From Chitinophaga pinensis (GTDB lineage: Bacteria > Bacteroidota > Bacteroidia > B-17B0 > Aurantibacillaceae), in contig CAMAPT010000021.1 in the NCBI GenBank assembly GCA_945860225.1, positions 1 through 61,340 of the forward strand: a DNA stretch of 61,340 nucleotides, written 5' to 3'. Positions 25,692 to 33,346 of the stretch are shown piece after piece. Below the pieces are notes generated by a model, which saw nothing but the letters and a program-made list of their open reading frames with translations, made no database searches and was not told the origin of the DNA. Numbering within the stretch: position 1 is the first letter of the stretch; each line of letters starts with the position of its first letter. The position numbers were made by a program, and so were the translations under genes.

Positions 25692-26549
25692 ATGAATCAT
25701 TTGATTAGCCTTTTTTTGAGCAATCTGCTGTTTCGTTTCTAACCATGATTTGCCAAATAATTTATTGAGTAATTTATCTATTGGCATGTATAATCCCAAA
25801 TTTATCAATCCCTCAAGAGGATGTTTAATGTTATGAGAAATTTTTCGGTAACTTACCGAAAAACTTCCCTCAAGATAAGTCATGTAATGCCAATAGCCGG
25901 CAGGCATATACAAACTATCTCCATCATTGAGTTCAAAATCATAACCCTTAACAAATTTCAATCCGGGGTATTTTTCATAATCAGGTGCGTCCAAATCAAC
26001 CAATGAATAGGTGTTCAATGGCAAACGATATAACAAGTTGGAATGGCAAGGCGGAACCAACACTACACGTTTTTTTCCACCAAAATGAGTGTGAAGTACG
26101 TTTGAACAATCAACATCATAATGAATACGAACTGTGGTATTTTTACCACCAAAAAACATAAAACCAACATCATCCAACAAGCCTTTGAATATTTCAGGGC
26201 AAGGAAATTCTTTTTTCAATTGAGGATTATGTTTAAATAAATTACATAAAAAAATTCTCAAATCCGTTGGCTCATCCTTGGCAATAATATCCAGATAATC
26301 ACCAAACCTCATCTTCAAATCTGCTGATGTATATGCCGTAGCAGATGTTTTTTTATTTGAATTATCATAAATATCCATCATCAAATTCCCCATAGTAGAT
26401 TTAAAATAATCAATCGACCATTTTTCATCAGCTAGTGTTCCTTTAGACAATTCACGAATGATAACTGGTATTTGTGTCCGAAAATAATTTCGATTAAAAT
26501 CTTTAACACTAATGGTGTCAAACGTATCAATCTTTAAGTTGAAATGCAT
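25686..26549 (-). CDS. Cupin_8 / JmjC-like Fe(II)/2-oxoglutarate oxygenase domain protein
   Basis: A 287-residue cupin-like protein. The metal triad is visible as HYD (His143, Asp145) and His221 in MPAGYWHYMTY. The framework HFGGKKRVVLVPP and LNDGDSLYMPAGYW is typical of the FIH/JMJD5-like cupin_8 group, which hydroxylate proteins or small molecules. Its start is 1 nt after the stop of the nitroreductase fusion gene, so the two form an operon. Its last codon and TAG stop lie inside repeat copy C. The substrate is unknown. Confidence 0.88.
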   Translation of the reverse strand: MHFNLKIDTFDTISVKDFNRNYFRTQIPVIIRELSKGTLADEKWSIDYFKSTMGNLMMDIYDNSNKKTSATAYTSADLKMRFGDYLDIIAKDEPTDLRIFLCNLFKHNPQLKKEFPCPEIFKGLLDDVGFMFFGGKNTTVRIHYDVDCSNVLHTHFGGKKRVVLVPPCHSNLLYRLPLNTYSLVDLDAPDYEKYPGLKFVKGYDFELNDGDSLYMPAGYWHYMTYLEGSFSVSYRKISHNIKHPLEGLINLGLYMPIDKLLNKLFGKSWLETKQQIAQKKANQMIHM

Positions 26550-26550
26550 A

Positions 26551-27534
26551 TTAATTCAAGAAAAACAAATTATCATTTATTCTTTTATGTAATACAGGTT
26601 TTTCATCACCATAACCAACCACAATGGCTAATTTAATTTGTTCTGTATCGGGTACTTTCAATTCATGATATATTGGTGTTTTTTCAATCAATCGTGCCAA
26701 ACCAACAGGGCACGAATCAAATCCCATTGACTTTGCTGCAAGCATTATATTTTGAGAACACATACCTACATCTATAGATGCCCAATCATTATCCTTAGGA
26801 ACAGTAATAAATAAAACTACTGGAGCGTGGTAAAATATTGGATCTTCCAAATACTTACTTTTTTCAATAAAAGCTAATTGTAAATCATCCTTAGCACACT
26901 TTACTATAGCTTGAGAATAAATCTGAATCTTTGTTTTATTAGTTAATACATAAAACTTCCACGGCTGCTTGTTCATGGAAGATGGAGCCATTCTACCTGC
27001 CGAAATCATTTTTTCGATAAAATGTTTATCGATGCTTTTAGTTTGAAACTTTCTTACCGATCTTCTTTCCCAAATTGTATGTAGAGTTTCATTACCATTA
27101 AAAAAATTTTCATTCACCAACCTCAACAATTCAAACACACCAGTTTTAATTTCTTTCATATTAGTTTCAAATTCACTGAAACGATTTAACAATAACCGAT
27201 GTTTGCTTCTATAATTACCTTCATCCAATTTGGTTTGCAATAAAACATCCAAATTATGTTCGTGAACTAAAATTTCTGCTTTAAATACATTTAACTTATC
27301 CCCTACTACTTTGTCCATTAAGGCGCTGATACTATCACGGTCTTTGTTGGTTACATTCTGAAATAATCTATTATTTAATAAATCTTTATAAAATGTGTTT
27401 TCATCTTTCCAAAAATCAATGGTGCTCAACCAAGCTGTGCATTCGCGATGAAGGGCCTCTAAACTATTTTCTAATAAAAGCCTTTCTTTGGCTCCGACTA
27501 ATAATTCGGTGCTGTTGTATTTTAAATCGTACAT
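26551..27534 (-). CDS. Nitroreductase with a helical N-terminal extension
   Basis: A 327-residue protein. ATG 27534 (MYDLKYNS) is chosen over the longer frame from 27597, whose extra residues look non-coding. About 1-140 is an all-helical charged domain (LHRECTAWLSTIDFWKDE and HEHNLDVLLQTKLDEG) like a domain often found alone in Bacteroidota stress loci. About 150-327 is an FMN-dependent nitroreductase: IWERRSVRKFQ, AGRMAPSSMNKQPWKFYVL, DVGMCSQNIMLAAKSMGFDS, IVVGYGDEK. It is a probable two-domain fusion in an operon with the cupin_8 gene. Confidence 0.88.
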   Translation of the reverse strand: MYDLKYNSTELLVGAKERLLLENSLEALHRECTAWLSTIDFWKDENTFYKDLLNNRLFQNVTNKDRDSISALMDKVVGDKLNVFKAEILVHEHNLDVLLQTKLDEGNYRSKHRLLLNRFSEFETNMKEIKTGVFELLRLVNENFFNGNETLHTIWERRSVRKFQTKSIDKHFIEKMISAGRMAPSSMNKQPWKFYVLTNKTKIQIYSQAIVKCAKDDLQLAFIEKSKYLEDPIFYHAPVVLFITVPKDNDWASIDVGMCSQNIMLAAKSMGFDSCPVGLARLIEKTPIYHELKVPDTEQIKLAIVVGYGDEKPVLHKRINDNLFFLN

Positions 27535-27820
27535 CTTATATTTTTTTAGATTCCAAAAATAAATCACCCATAAAATAGTGCATATTAAATCGCGCAAAGA
27601 GCTAAATGATTTTATGCAAAAACATTTCCAACTCCAAGCTTTCTAAATTGAGATACATTAATTCCAAAAGGTTTAATCTGAGAAATCGTTTTTGATGTTT
27701 AATGATTATTATCAATCAAACGAAGGAGATTAGTTCTTAATAAAAAACTACAACTACCATAACTTTACTACCATTTATTTAGTTAATACAACTCACTCTT
27801 TTAATACCTATATTTTAACA
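27535..27820. other. Intergenic region between nitroreductase gene and nrdJ relic
   Basis: Nothing clearly functional is visible. A loose TTGAT...ATCAA pair lies near 27690-27720 with a 14-nt spacer, too wide for an FNR site. Confidence 0.4.
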
Positions 27821-28169
27821 ATGCAAACACCTTTAAAACTAAGCGCCAATGCCCTGAAAATACTAGAGAGTAGATATTTGTTTAGAAATTCCGGAACGTG
27901 TCAAAAAATTATTTAAAATCTCCTTTGAAATAGACGCCGGATGGCACCTGAAACATCAAGTAGCTTTTCAAGAAAACACTGTTAATGCCGTTTAAAAAAC
28001 AATTAACTTCCCTCAAAATGCGAGTATAAAGGATATAAGCGAAGCCTTTATAAAAATATGAAAATGGAAGACTAAAGAAATTACAGTAGATAGAAATGAA
28101 TCAAACGAACAAGTTATCTACCAAGGGGCAAAGATTAAAAAGGACAATTGCCATATATGTATCTTATAA
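27821..28169 (+). pseudogene. nrdJ: Internally deleted class II (B12-dependent) ribonucleotide reductase, nrdJ remnant
   Basis: The first frame gives MQTPLKLSANALKILESRYL, the classic NrdJ N-terminus. After a frame change the text continues IPERVKKLFKISFEIDAGWH, HLKHQVAFQENTVNAV, stop, KTINFPQNASIKDISEAF, stop, KEITVDRNESNEQVIYQG and ends CHICIL. This is the C-terminal NrdJ signature (usually VSKTINxP and GITxYRxxS). Some 700 residues between the two ends, including the catalytic barrel, are missing, and at least two in-frame stops plus a frame change remain. It is clearly non-functional. Confidence 0.75.
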
Positions 28170-28343
28170 AGTATGCTATTCATCAAAACTTACCCCTCTG
28201 ATAGATTGATAAATTTCACGATTTAACATGTTCATGAACATTGAAAAAAATGGCTTGATTTAGTTCCTTTGAATCAGATTTTGCTATCCAAAATTTCATC
28301 CGAATATTACCAATAATCACTAGATCATTAAATCCAAAAAAAC
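28170..28343. promoter_or_regulatory. Hsp20 upstream region with a 14-bp palindrome
   Basis: A perfect palindrome, ATGTTCATGAACAT, lies at 28228-28241, about 100 bp before the Hsp20 start. No gene is present. It could be an operator for heat-shock control, but I know no matching regulator. Confidence 0.35.
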
Positions 28344-28826
28344 ATGAAAACATTAATTATTAGCCAAAAAAATGAAAAACAAGAGCGAGAATATGCAAGT
28401 GTATTGAATGAAGAATTAGATACACTGATTAATCTTCAAGATTCTATCTCGATTGAGTCCAAATATGATCAAGAAGGTAATTTGAATATAGGAACAAACA
28501 TCTTAACAAACATTTATGAATATGATGATGAATATGAACTGAGATTGTTAGCTCCTGGATTGGATAAAAGTAATATTGAAATTGATGTAGACCATGACAA
28601 TGTGCTAACTATTTGTGCGGAAACTGAACCAGAAGACGAGGAAATGAGTAATAATTGTATTCGCAGAGATTTTTATGATCAAGGTTTTACTCAAACGTAT
28701 CAATTACCTGAAAATATTTTGGCCGAAGAAATTAGTGCCGAGTATCATAAGGGAATTATTTCTCTTTTCATTCCAAAAAATGAGGAAATAATAACAGAAA
28801 ATCTATTAGAAATAATTATTGATTAA
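28344..28826 (+). CDS. Hsp20/alpha-crystallin family small heat-shock protein
   Basis: A 160-residue ATP-independent chaperone. The alpha-crystallin domain spans ~55-155 with YELRLLAPGLDKSNIEIDV, IRRDFYDQGFTQTYQLPENI and the terminal AEYHKGIISLFIPK signature (A-x-x-x-G-x-L type). The N-terminal arm is acidic (YASVLNEELDTLIN) and the C-terminal IxI tail is weak. It should form oligomers that hold unfolding proteins. Its position at the end of the stress island supports a stress role. Confidence 0.92.
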   Translation: MKTLIISQKNEKQEREYASVLNEELDTLINLQDSISIESKYDQEGNLNIGTNILTNIYEYDDEYELRLLAPGLDKSNIEIDVDHDNVLTICAETEPEDEEMSNNCIRRDFYDQGFTQTYQLPENILAEEISAEYHKGIISLFIPKNEEIITENLLEIIID

Positions 28827-28851
28827 TTAGCGAAAAATTAGAATAATAAAA

Positions 28852-29490
28852 TCATTCTAAAACTTCTACTTCTGCCAATGGACTAAATAGATAAACGGCA
28901 CCGGTTGCAATTTCTTTGCATCGGTATCGTTTTCTTAATTTTTCGCCTTTTTCAAAAAGTCTGTTACCGTTAAATAAAAAATGGGTGCGATAGGGCAAAT
29001 GCTCCAACAAAATTAAATGACCATTTGATTCGTGAGTGTCGTATAATTTCAAAGTGCGCATCAATGTCAAATCACTACAACTGGCGGCGGCAGGATTTTG
29101 CAAATATTTTCGCAATGCGTAAAAAACATCTAACGGAAAGTTTTCAGGATGTAAAAAAGGAGTCATTAATATTCTAAATGACTGTTTCCATTCTTCGCCA
29201 TGCGGAGCCACCCTATTTCGATAGTGATTGTATGTTTGCAAATGAGCAATTTCATGCACTAAAGTGATAAAAAAAGAAAAAGGGTTTAGATTATGATTAA
29301 TCGTAATCGTATGGTTTAATCCATCTCTAGGAGGTGTATAATCTCCTAATTTAGTGCTTCGTTCCTTGGTGATTTTTAGTTTAAAATCAAATTCTATAAT
29401 CCAAATTGCAATTTGTGGCACTGCAAATTCAGGAATATATTTTTTCAATATATCCGAATTTCGCTGTATCTGTTGCTCTCTTAAAGTCAT
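28852..29490 (-). CDS. SprT-like zinc metalloprotease domain protein
   Basis: A 212-residue protein with the SprT-like HExxH site at LVHEIAHLQTY (His79, Glu80, His83) and a downstream His97 (VAPHGEEWK). A C-terminal segment with YRCKEIATGAVYLF replaces the usual zinc-ribbon. Eukaryotic relatives (Spartan) cut DNA-protein crosslinks; the bacterial role is poorly known. It converges on Hsp20 and lies downstream of GldB in the same direction (47 nt). Confidence 0.85.
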   Translation of the reverse strand: MTLREQQIQRNSDILKKYIPEFAVPQIAIWIIEFDFKLKITKERSTKLGDYTPPRDGLNHTITINHNLNPFSFFITLVHEIAHLQTYNHYRNRVAPHGEEWKQSFRILMTPFLHPENFPLDVFYALRKYLQNPAAASCSDLTLMRTLKLYDTHESNGHLILLEHLPYRTHFLFNGNRLFEKGEKLRKRYRCKEIATGAVYLFSPLAEVEVLE

Positions 29491-29537
29491 TTCTTTTCTA
29501 TAAGATATCTTAAAAAGGATTATAAATCACAAAAAAA

Positions 29538-30560
29538 TTAGGGTTTATACTTTGATTTCGCTAATATTTTTTGACTATCTCTTTCATTCATTAATTCTTC
29601 CATAGTTACACCACTGTTGTGTTCCATATAAGATTTTACGATTTGGCGACCCAACCACATAGCGATACGCGGAGGACATTCCTTACTAATAGCTCTTGTA
29701 AAAGGACCGTCGCTAGTAAACTCTGAAACTAATTTTAAATCATTTTCATATAGTTTATTATCCTTAACAAAAAATCCCCACAATTTATTTTCATACCTCT
29801 CGCAGTAAGCCGTTTGAGCTGACGTGTAACCAAATTTGACGGAATCCTGCACTTCGGGCATCAACACATCGCATGTATAAAAAATTTTACCATAAAATAA
29901 CATGTGATTTAATAAATTACTCACAGGATCGGTATTATCAAATTCAGAAATAATCCAACCCCTCACCGCATCAGATAAAGCATAGGATTTATTCATAGTT
30001 CTCATTCTGAATTTTGGTAATTGCATCATACTATAAAATGGATGATTACTTCCCAAATACATATCTAACCCAATACCCAAAGTAGAATCAACGTACACAA
30101 CATTGTATTGAAAGCCACTCATAAACGTTACAAACTGTTTTGGAACTTTACGTTTAGGGAAATAAATTTTAAAACGCTTAAGAACCTCTGTTAGTGATTC
30201 TGCCATCAATTCTATATCGTTGTCAGAATACTCTTTCAATAAATCTTGATAAGCCGTCTTAATATCTTCATTATTAACGAAACGCAACAAAATTTGAGAA
30301 TAAATTGAATCATATTTACCACCATTATTTACTATAGAAGACATATAACGATTAAAAAAATGTGGGTATTTTTTCTCTAATCCCGGTATTTTTTTTGAAA
30401 TATTTGTTTCAGTTAATGAAAATACGTCCTTGTCCAAACGTTTAAATTCAATCGGTTTTAATTCTACAGAATTGGTATCTATATCCATTCTATCACTTTT
30501 ACACCCATAAAAAAAGGAGGTTGAAAAGATTAAGAAACAGACTTTAAATAAAACTTTCAT
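29538..30560 (-). CDS. gldB: Gliding motility lipoprotein GldB
   Basis: A 340-residue lipoprotein with lipobox Cys20 (SFFYGC). The GldB pattern is clear: FKRLDKDVF, PHFFNRYMSSIV, the central YVDSTLGIGLDMYLG, NHMLFYGKIFY, and the C-terminal PPRIAMWLGRQIVKSYME and ILAKSKYKP. GldB is needed for T9SS-linked gliding in Flavobacterium; the exact biochemistry is not known. No other gld gene is in the window. It diverges from the barrel protein at 30613. Confidence 0.9.
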   Translation of the reverse strand: MKVLFKVCFLIFSTSFFYGCKSDRMDIDTNSVELKPIEFKRLDKDVFSLTETNISKKIPGLEKKYPHFFNRYMSSIVNNGGKYDSIYSQILLRFVNNEDIKTAYQDLLKEYSDNDIELMAESLTEVLKRFKIYFPKRKVPKQFVTFMSGFQYNVVYVDSTLGIGLDMYLGSNHPFYSMMQLPKFRMRTMNKSYALSDAVRGWIISEFDNTDPVSNLLNHMLFYGKIFYTCDVLMPEVQDSVKFGYTSAQTAYCERYENKLWGFFVKDNKLYENDLKLVSEFTSDGPFTRAISKECPPRIAMWLGRQIVKSYMEHNSGVTMEELMNERDSQKILAKSKYKP

Positions 30561-30574
30561 GATAAAAAATATAG

Positions 30575-30582
30575 TATTTTTG
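30575..30582 (+). promoter_or_regulatory. -7 box TATTTTTG for the outer-membrane barrel gene
   Basis: An exact TAnnTTTG box 31 bp before the ATG at 30613, in the short divergent space with gldB. No strong TTG -33 box is seen. Confidence 0.5.
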
Positions 30583-30612
30583 CCACGTTAAATTATAATA
30601 AAATACATTTAA

Positions 30613-31467
30613 ATGAAAAAGATTTTACTTTTAGTTTCAAGCATTAGTTTGTTAGCTAATGGACTTTATGCCCAAGATAACAACGCTACAGGAAACGAAC
30701 AAAAAACATTCAGATTCGGACTAAAAATATCCCCTACTCCAACTTGGCTAAGAAGTAACGAATTAAATTATATCAAAAACGACGGTATTAAATTAGGATT
30801 TGGTTTTGGATTACAAACTGAATTCTCGATTAATTCAACCGCTTCATTTGTTACAGGACTTGGTGGAGATTTTTTAGGTGGAAAACAAACTTATCTAAAG
30901 GGTCAGGGATATGTATTAACCAAGGATAATGAATACACTGAATCTAAAAATACAAAATTCACGGAGGACAATACAACAGTCACCGATAAAAAATTTTATG
31001 AAATAAATAGTCGAACTACTAAGATTAGCTACGTTACAATTCCAATTATGTTGAAATTGATGACCAAAGATATTGCTCACTTTAAATATTTTGGTGTATT
31101 TGGTGGAAACATTGCTGTACAAACAAAATTTAGAGTGACTGACGAAATAACTGAATTGAGGCCTAATGGAACTACTTACACAGAATTCGGCAAAAGTAAT
31201 ATCACAGAAATGAGACCAGACGGTGATTTGATACCAGTCAATCTTGGCTTAAATGCTGGAATTGGTGCTGAATATAATTTATCAGGATCAACTTCCGTGT
31301 TTGTAAGTCTTAATTATTTGAGAGGTTTTATCAATCAATACCAAAACACTTCAGAAATAATGGTTGATCAGATTAGGGAAAACTTAAATAATAAAACCCA
31401 ACCCAAAAGTTCTAAACAAAGTGCTCTTTCTGATGGTATGCAGTTAAATATTGGTATTTTATTTTAA
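30613..31467 (+). CDS. Outer-membrane beta-barrel protein (porin-family, PorT-like)
   Basis: A 284-residue exported protein with a signal peptide at 1-20 (LLANGLYAQ). Alternating hydrophobic strands follow (FRFGLKISPTPTW, IKLGFGFGLQTEF, ASFVTGLGGDFLG, VPVNLGLNAGIGAEYNL, and the C-terminal DGMQLNIGILF). It fits the PF13568 group of eight-strand-type barrels widespread in Bacteroidota. The role is unknown. It diverges from gldB and is followed by a strong terminator. Confidence 0.75.
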   Translation: MKKILLLVSSISLLANGLYAQDNNATGNEQKTFRFGLKISPTPTWLRSNELNYIKNDGIKLGFGFGLQTEFSINSTASFVTGLGGDFLGGKQTYLKGQGYVLTKDNEYTESKNTKFTEDNTTVTDKKFYEINSRTTKISYVTIPIMLKLMTKDIAHFKYFGVFGGNIAVQTKFRVTDEITELRPNGTTYTEFGKSNITEMRPDGDLIPVNLGLNAGIGAEYNLSGSTSVFVSLNYLRGFINQYQNTSEIMVDQIRENLNNKTQPKSSKQSALSDGMQLNIGILF

Positions 31468-31489
31468 CACAAAAAACAACTTGTTCTCC

Positions 31490-31521
31490 GGAAATCCCAG
31501 TCGAAAAGGCTGGGATTTTTG
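31490..31521 (+). terminator. Rho-independent terminator after the barrel gene
   Basis: AAATCCCAG pairs with CTGGGATTT across a 9-nt loop and is followed by a T-run, 23 bp past the stop. Confidence 0.85.
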
Positions 31522-31606
31522 CTTTATAGTTTGTTTTTTCAACAAAAAAGGCGTTTTTATCCTGAAATTGTGGAAAATAGAACCGAAAACGGCTGAAATT
31601 AATTCG

Positions 31607-31614
31607 TATTTTTG
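31607..31614 (+). promoter_or_regulatory. -7 box TATTTTTG for pckA
   Basis: An exact TAnnTTTG match 30 bp before the pckA start, which fits a short leader. The upstream terminator separates it from the barrel gene. Confidence 0.55.
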
Positions 31615-31643
31615 CGGCCTAACTAAAACTAAATTCTTTTAAA

Positions 31644-33257
31644 ATGAACGAAATTGGATTAAAAGCACAAGATGCTTCTGTTGCCCAATTAGGCTTATCA
31701 AATGTTGAAATGGCATATTGGAATTTGCATCCATCTGAACTAGTTGAAGAAACAATTGTTCGTGGACAGGGTGTATTAACTGATGTTGGTGCTTTAGCTA
31801 TAGATACAGGTGAATTTACTGGGCGCTCTCCAAAAGATAAATTTGTAGTTTATGATGAAAACACCAAAGATTCTGTTTGGTGGGGTGATGTCAATAATCG
31901 TTTTGAATCTGACAAATTCGATGCTTTACATAACCGTATGTTAGCCTATTTAGGCAAAAAAGAAGTATGGATTAGAGATGCTTATGCTTGTGCAGATCCT
32001 GCTTATAGAATAAATATTCGTGTAGTAACTGAAACTCCTTGGAGCAATTTATTTGCCTATAACTTGTTTTTACGTCCTACTACCGAAGAAATTAAAACGT
32101 TTAAACACGACTGGTTAATCCTAAATGCACCAGGTTTCGTTGCAGACCCTAAAATTGACGGTACTCGTCAGCATAACTTTGCAATTATTAATTTCACAAA
32201 AAAAACAATTTTAATTGGTGGAACTGGTTACACTGGTGAAATTAAAAAATCCATATTTTCTGTTTTAAACTACATTTTACCACACGAGAAAAAAGTACTT
32301 TCCATGCACTGCTCTGCAAATATTGGAAAAGATGGTGATACTGCCATTTTCTTCGGCTTATCAGGAACAGGAAAAACAACTTTATCAGCTGATCCAAATC
32401 GTAAATTAATTGGAGACGATGAGCATGGTTGGGCAGATAAATCTGTATTCAATTTTGAAGGTGGTTGTTATGCTAAATGTGTTGATTTAACTGCTGAAAA
32501 AGAACCTCAAATATTTAATGCCATTAAATTTGGTTCATTATTAGAAAATATCAATTATTACGAAGGAACAACTACAGTAAACTATGCTGACATTTCACGT
32601 ACAGAAAACACACGCGTGAGCTATCCTGCTAATTTTATAGACAATGCTGTAACGCCTGCTGTTGGAGATATTCCTAAAAATATTTTCTTTTTAACATGTG
32701 ATGCTTTTGGAGTATTGCCTCCTATTTCAAAATTAAATACTGGTCAGGCAATGTATAATTTCATTTCTGGTTATACTGCTAAAGTTGCTGGAACTGAAAT
32801 GGGTATTACAGAACCAACAACAACGTTCTCTGCTTGTTTCGGAAAAGCGTTTTTGCCTTTACACCCGACTAAGTACGCGGAATTATTAGGTGAAAAATTA
32901 AAAAAACACAATGTGAACGTTTGGTTATTGAACACCGGATGGGTTGGCGGTTCTTATGGCGTTGGAAATCGTATTAAATTATCTTATACTCGTTCTTTAA
33001 TTACAGCAGCATTGAATGGAGAATTAGATAAAGCTGAATACGGAACGACAAATTATTTCGGATTGAAATTTCCTAAAACTTGCAAAGATGTTCCAAGCGA
33101 AATTTTAGACCCACGTAATTCTTGGGCTGACAAAGTAGCTTATGACTCAAAAGCTAAAAATTTAGCAGAACAATTCATTAAAAATTTCGGTCAATATTCT
33201 TCTGCGGCTAACGAAGAAATTTTAGCTGCAGCTCCAAAAATTGTTGAAGAAGTTTGA
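31644..33257 (+). CDS. pckA: ATP-dependent phosphoenolpyruvate carboxykinase
   Basis: A 537-residue gluconeogenic enzyme converting oxaloacetate and ATP to PEP, ADP and CO2 (also anaplerotic in some Bacteroidota). Family blocks: GEFTGRSPKDKF near the N-terminus, the P-loop GLSGTGKTTLSADP (about 237), IGDDEHGW for metal binding, and LNTGWVGGSYGVGNRIKL for substrate. The length matches E. coli Pck. It is a single gene with its own promoter and terminator. Confidence 0.98.
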   Translation: MNEIGLKAQDASVAQLGLSNVEMAYWNLHPSELVEETIVRGQGVLTDVGALAIDTGEFTGRSPKDKFVVYDENTKDSVWWGDVNNRFESDKFDALHNRMLAYLGKKEVWIRDAYACADPAYRINIRVVTETPWSNLFAYNLFLRPTTEEIKTFKHDWLILNAPGFVADPKIDGTRQHNFAIINFTKKTILIGGTGYTGEIKKSIFSVLNYILPHEKKVLSMHCSANIGKDGDTAIFFGLSGTGKTTLSADPNRKLIGDDEHGWADKSVFNFEGGCYAKCVDLTAEKEPQIFNAIKFGSLLENINYYEGTTTVNYADISRTENTRVSYPANFIDNAVTPAVGDIPKNIFFLTCDAFGVLPPISKLNTGQAMYNFISGYTAKVAGTEMGITEPTTTFSACFGKAFLPLHPTKYAELLGEKLKKHNVNVWLLNTGWVGGSYGVGNRIKLSYTRSLITAALNGELDKAEYGTTNYFGLKFPKTCKDVPSEILDPRNSWADKVAYDSKAKNLAEQFIKNFGQYSSAANEEILAAAPKIVEEV

Positions 33258-33283
33258 TATTTCTAAAATTATCAATTAAGCAA

Positions 33284-33315
33284 AAAAGCTCCTGACAAAA
33301 TCAGGAGCTTTTTTT
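33284..33315 (+). terminator. Bidirectional rho-independent terminator between pckA and the TolC-type gene
   Basis: A 12-bp stem, AAAGCTCCTGA against TCAGGAGCTTT with loop CAAAA, is flanked by A- and T-runs on the two sides. It sits between the convergent pckA and the outer-membrane channel gene, so it can serve both. Confidence 0.9.
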
Positions 33316-33346
33316 ATGATGGACATCACTAATTGCCAATAATCTA

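Noticed and set aside
27690-27722. FNR-like TTGAT...ATCAA pair upstream of the nitroreductase operon
   Set aside because: The spacer is about 14 nt rather than 4, so it does not fit an FNR/CRP site.
31451-31642. 63-codon frame between the barrel gene and pckA
   Set aside because: It runs through a strong terminator and the pckA -7 box, so it is regulatory DNA.
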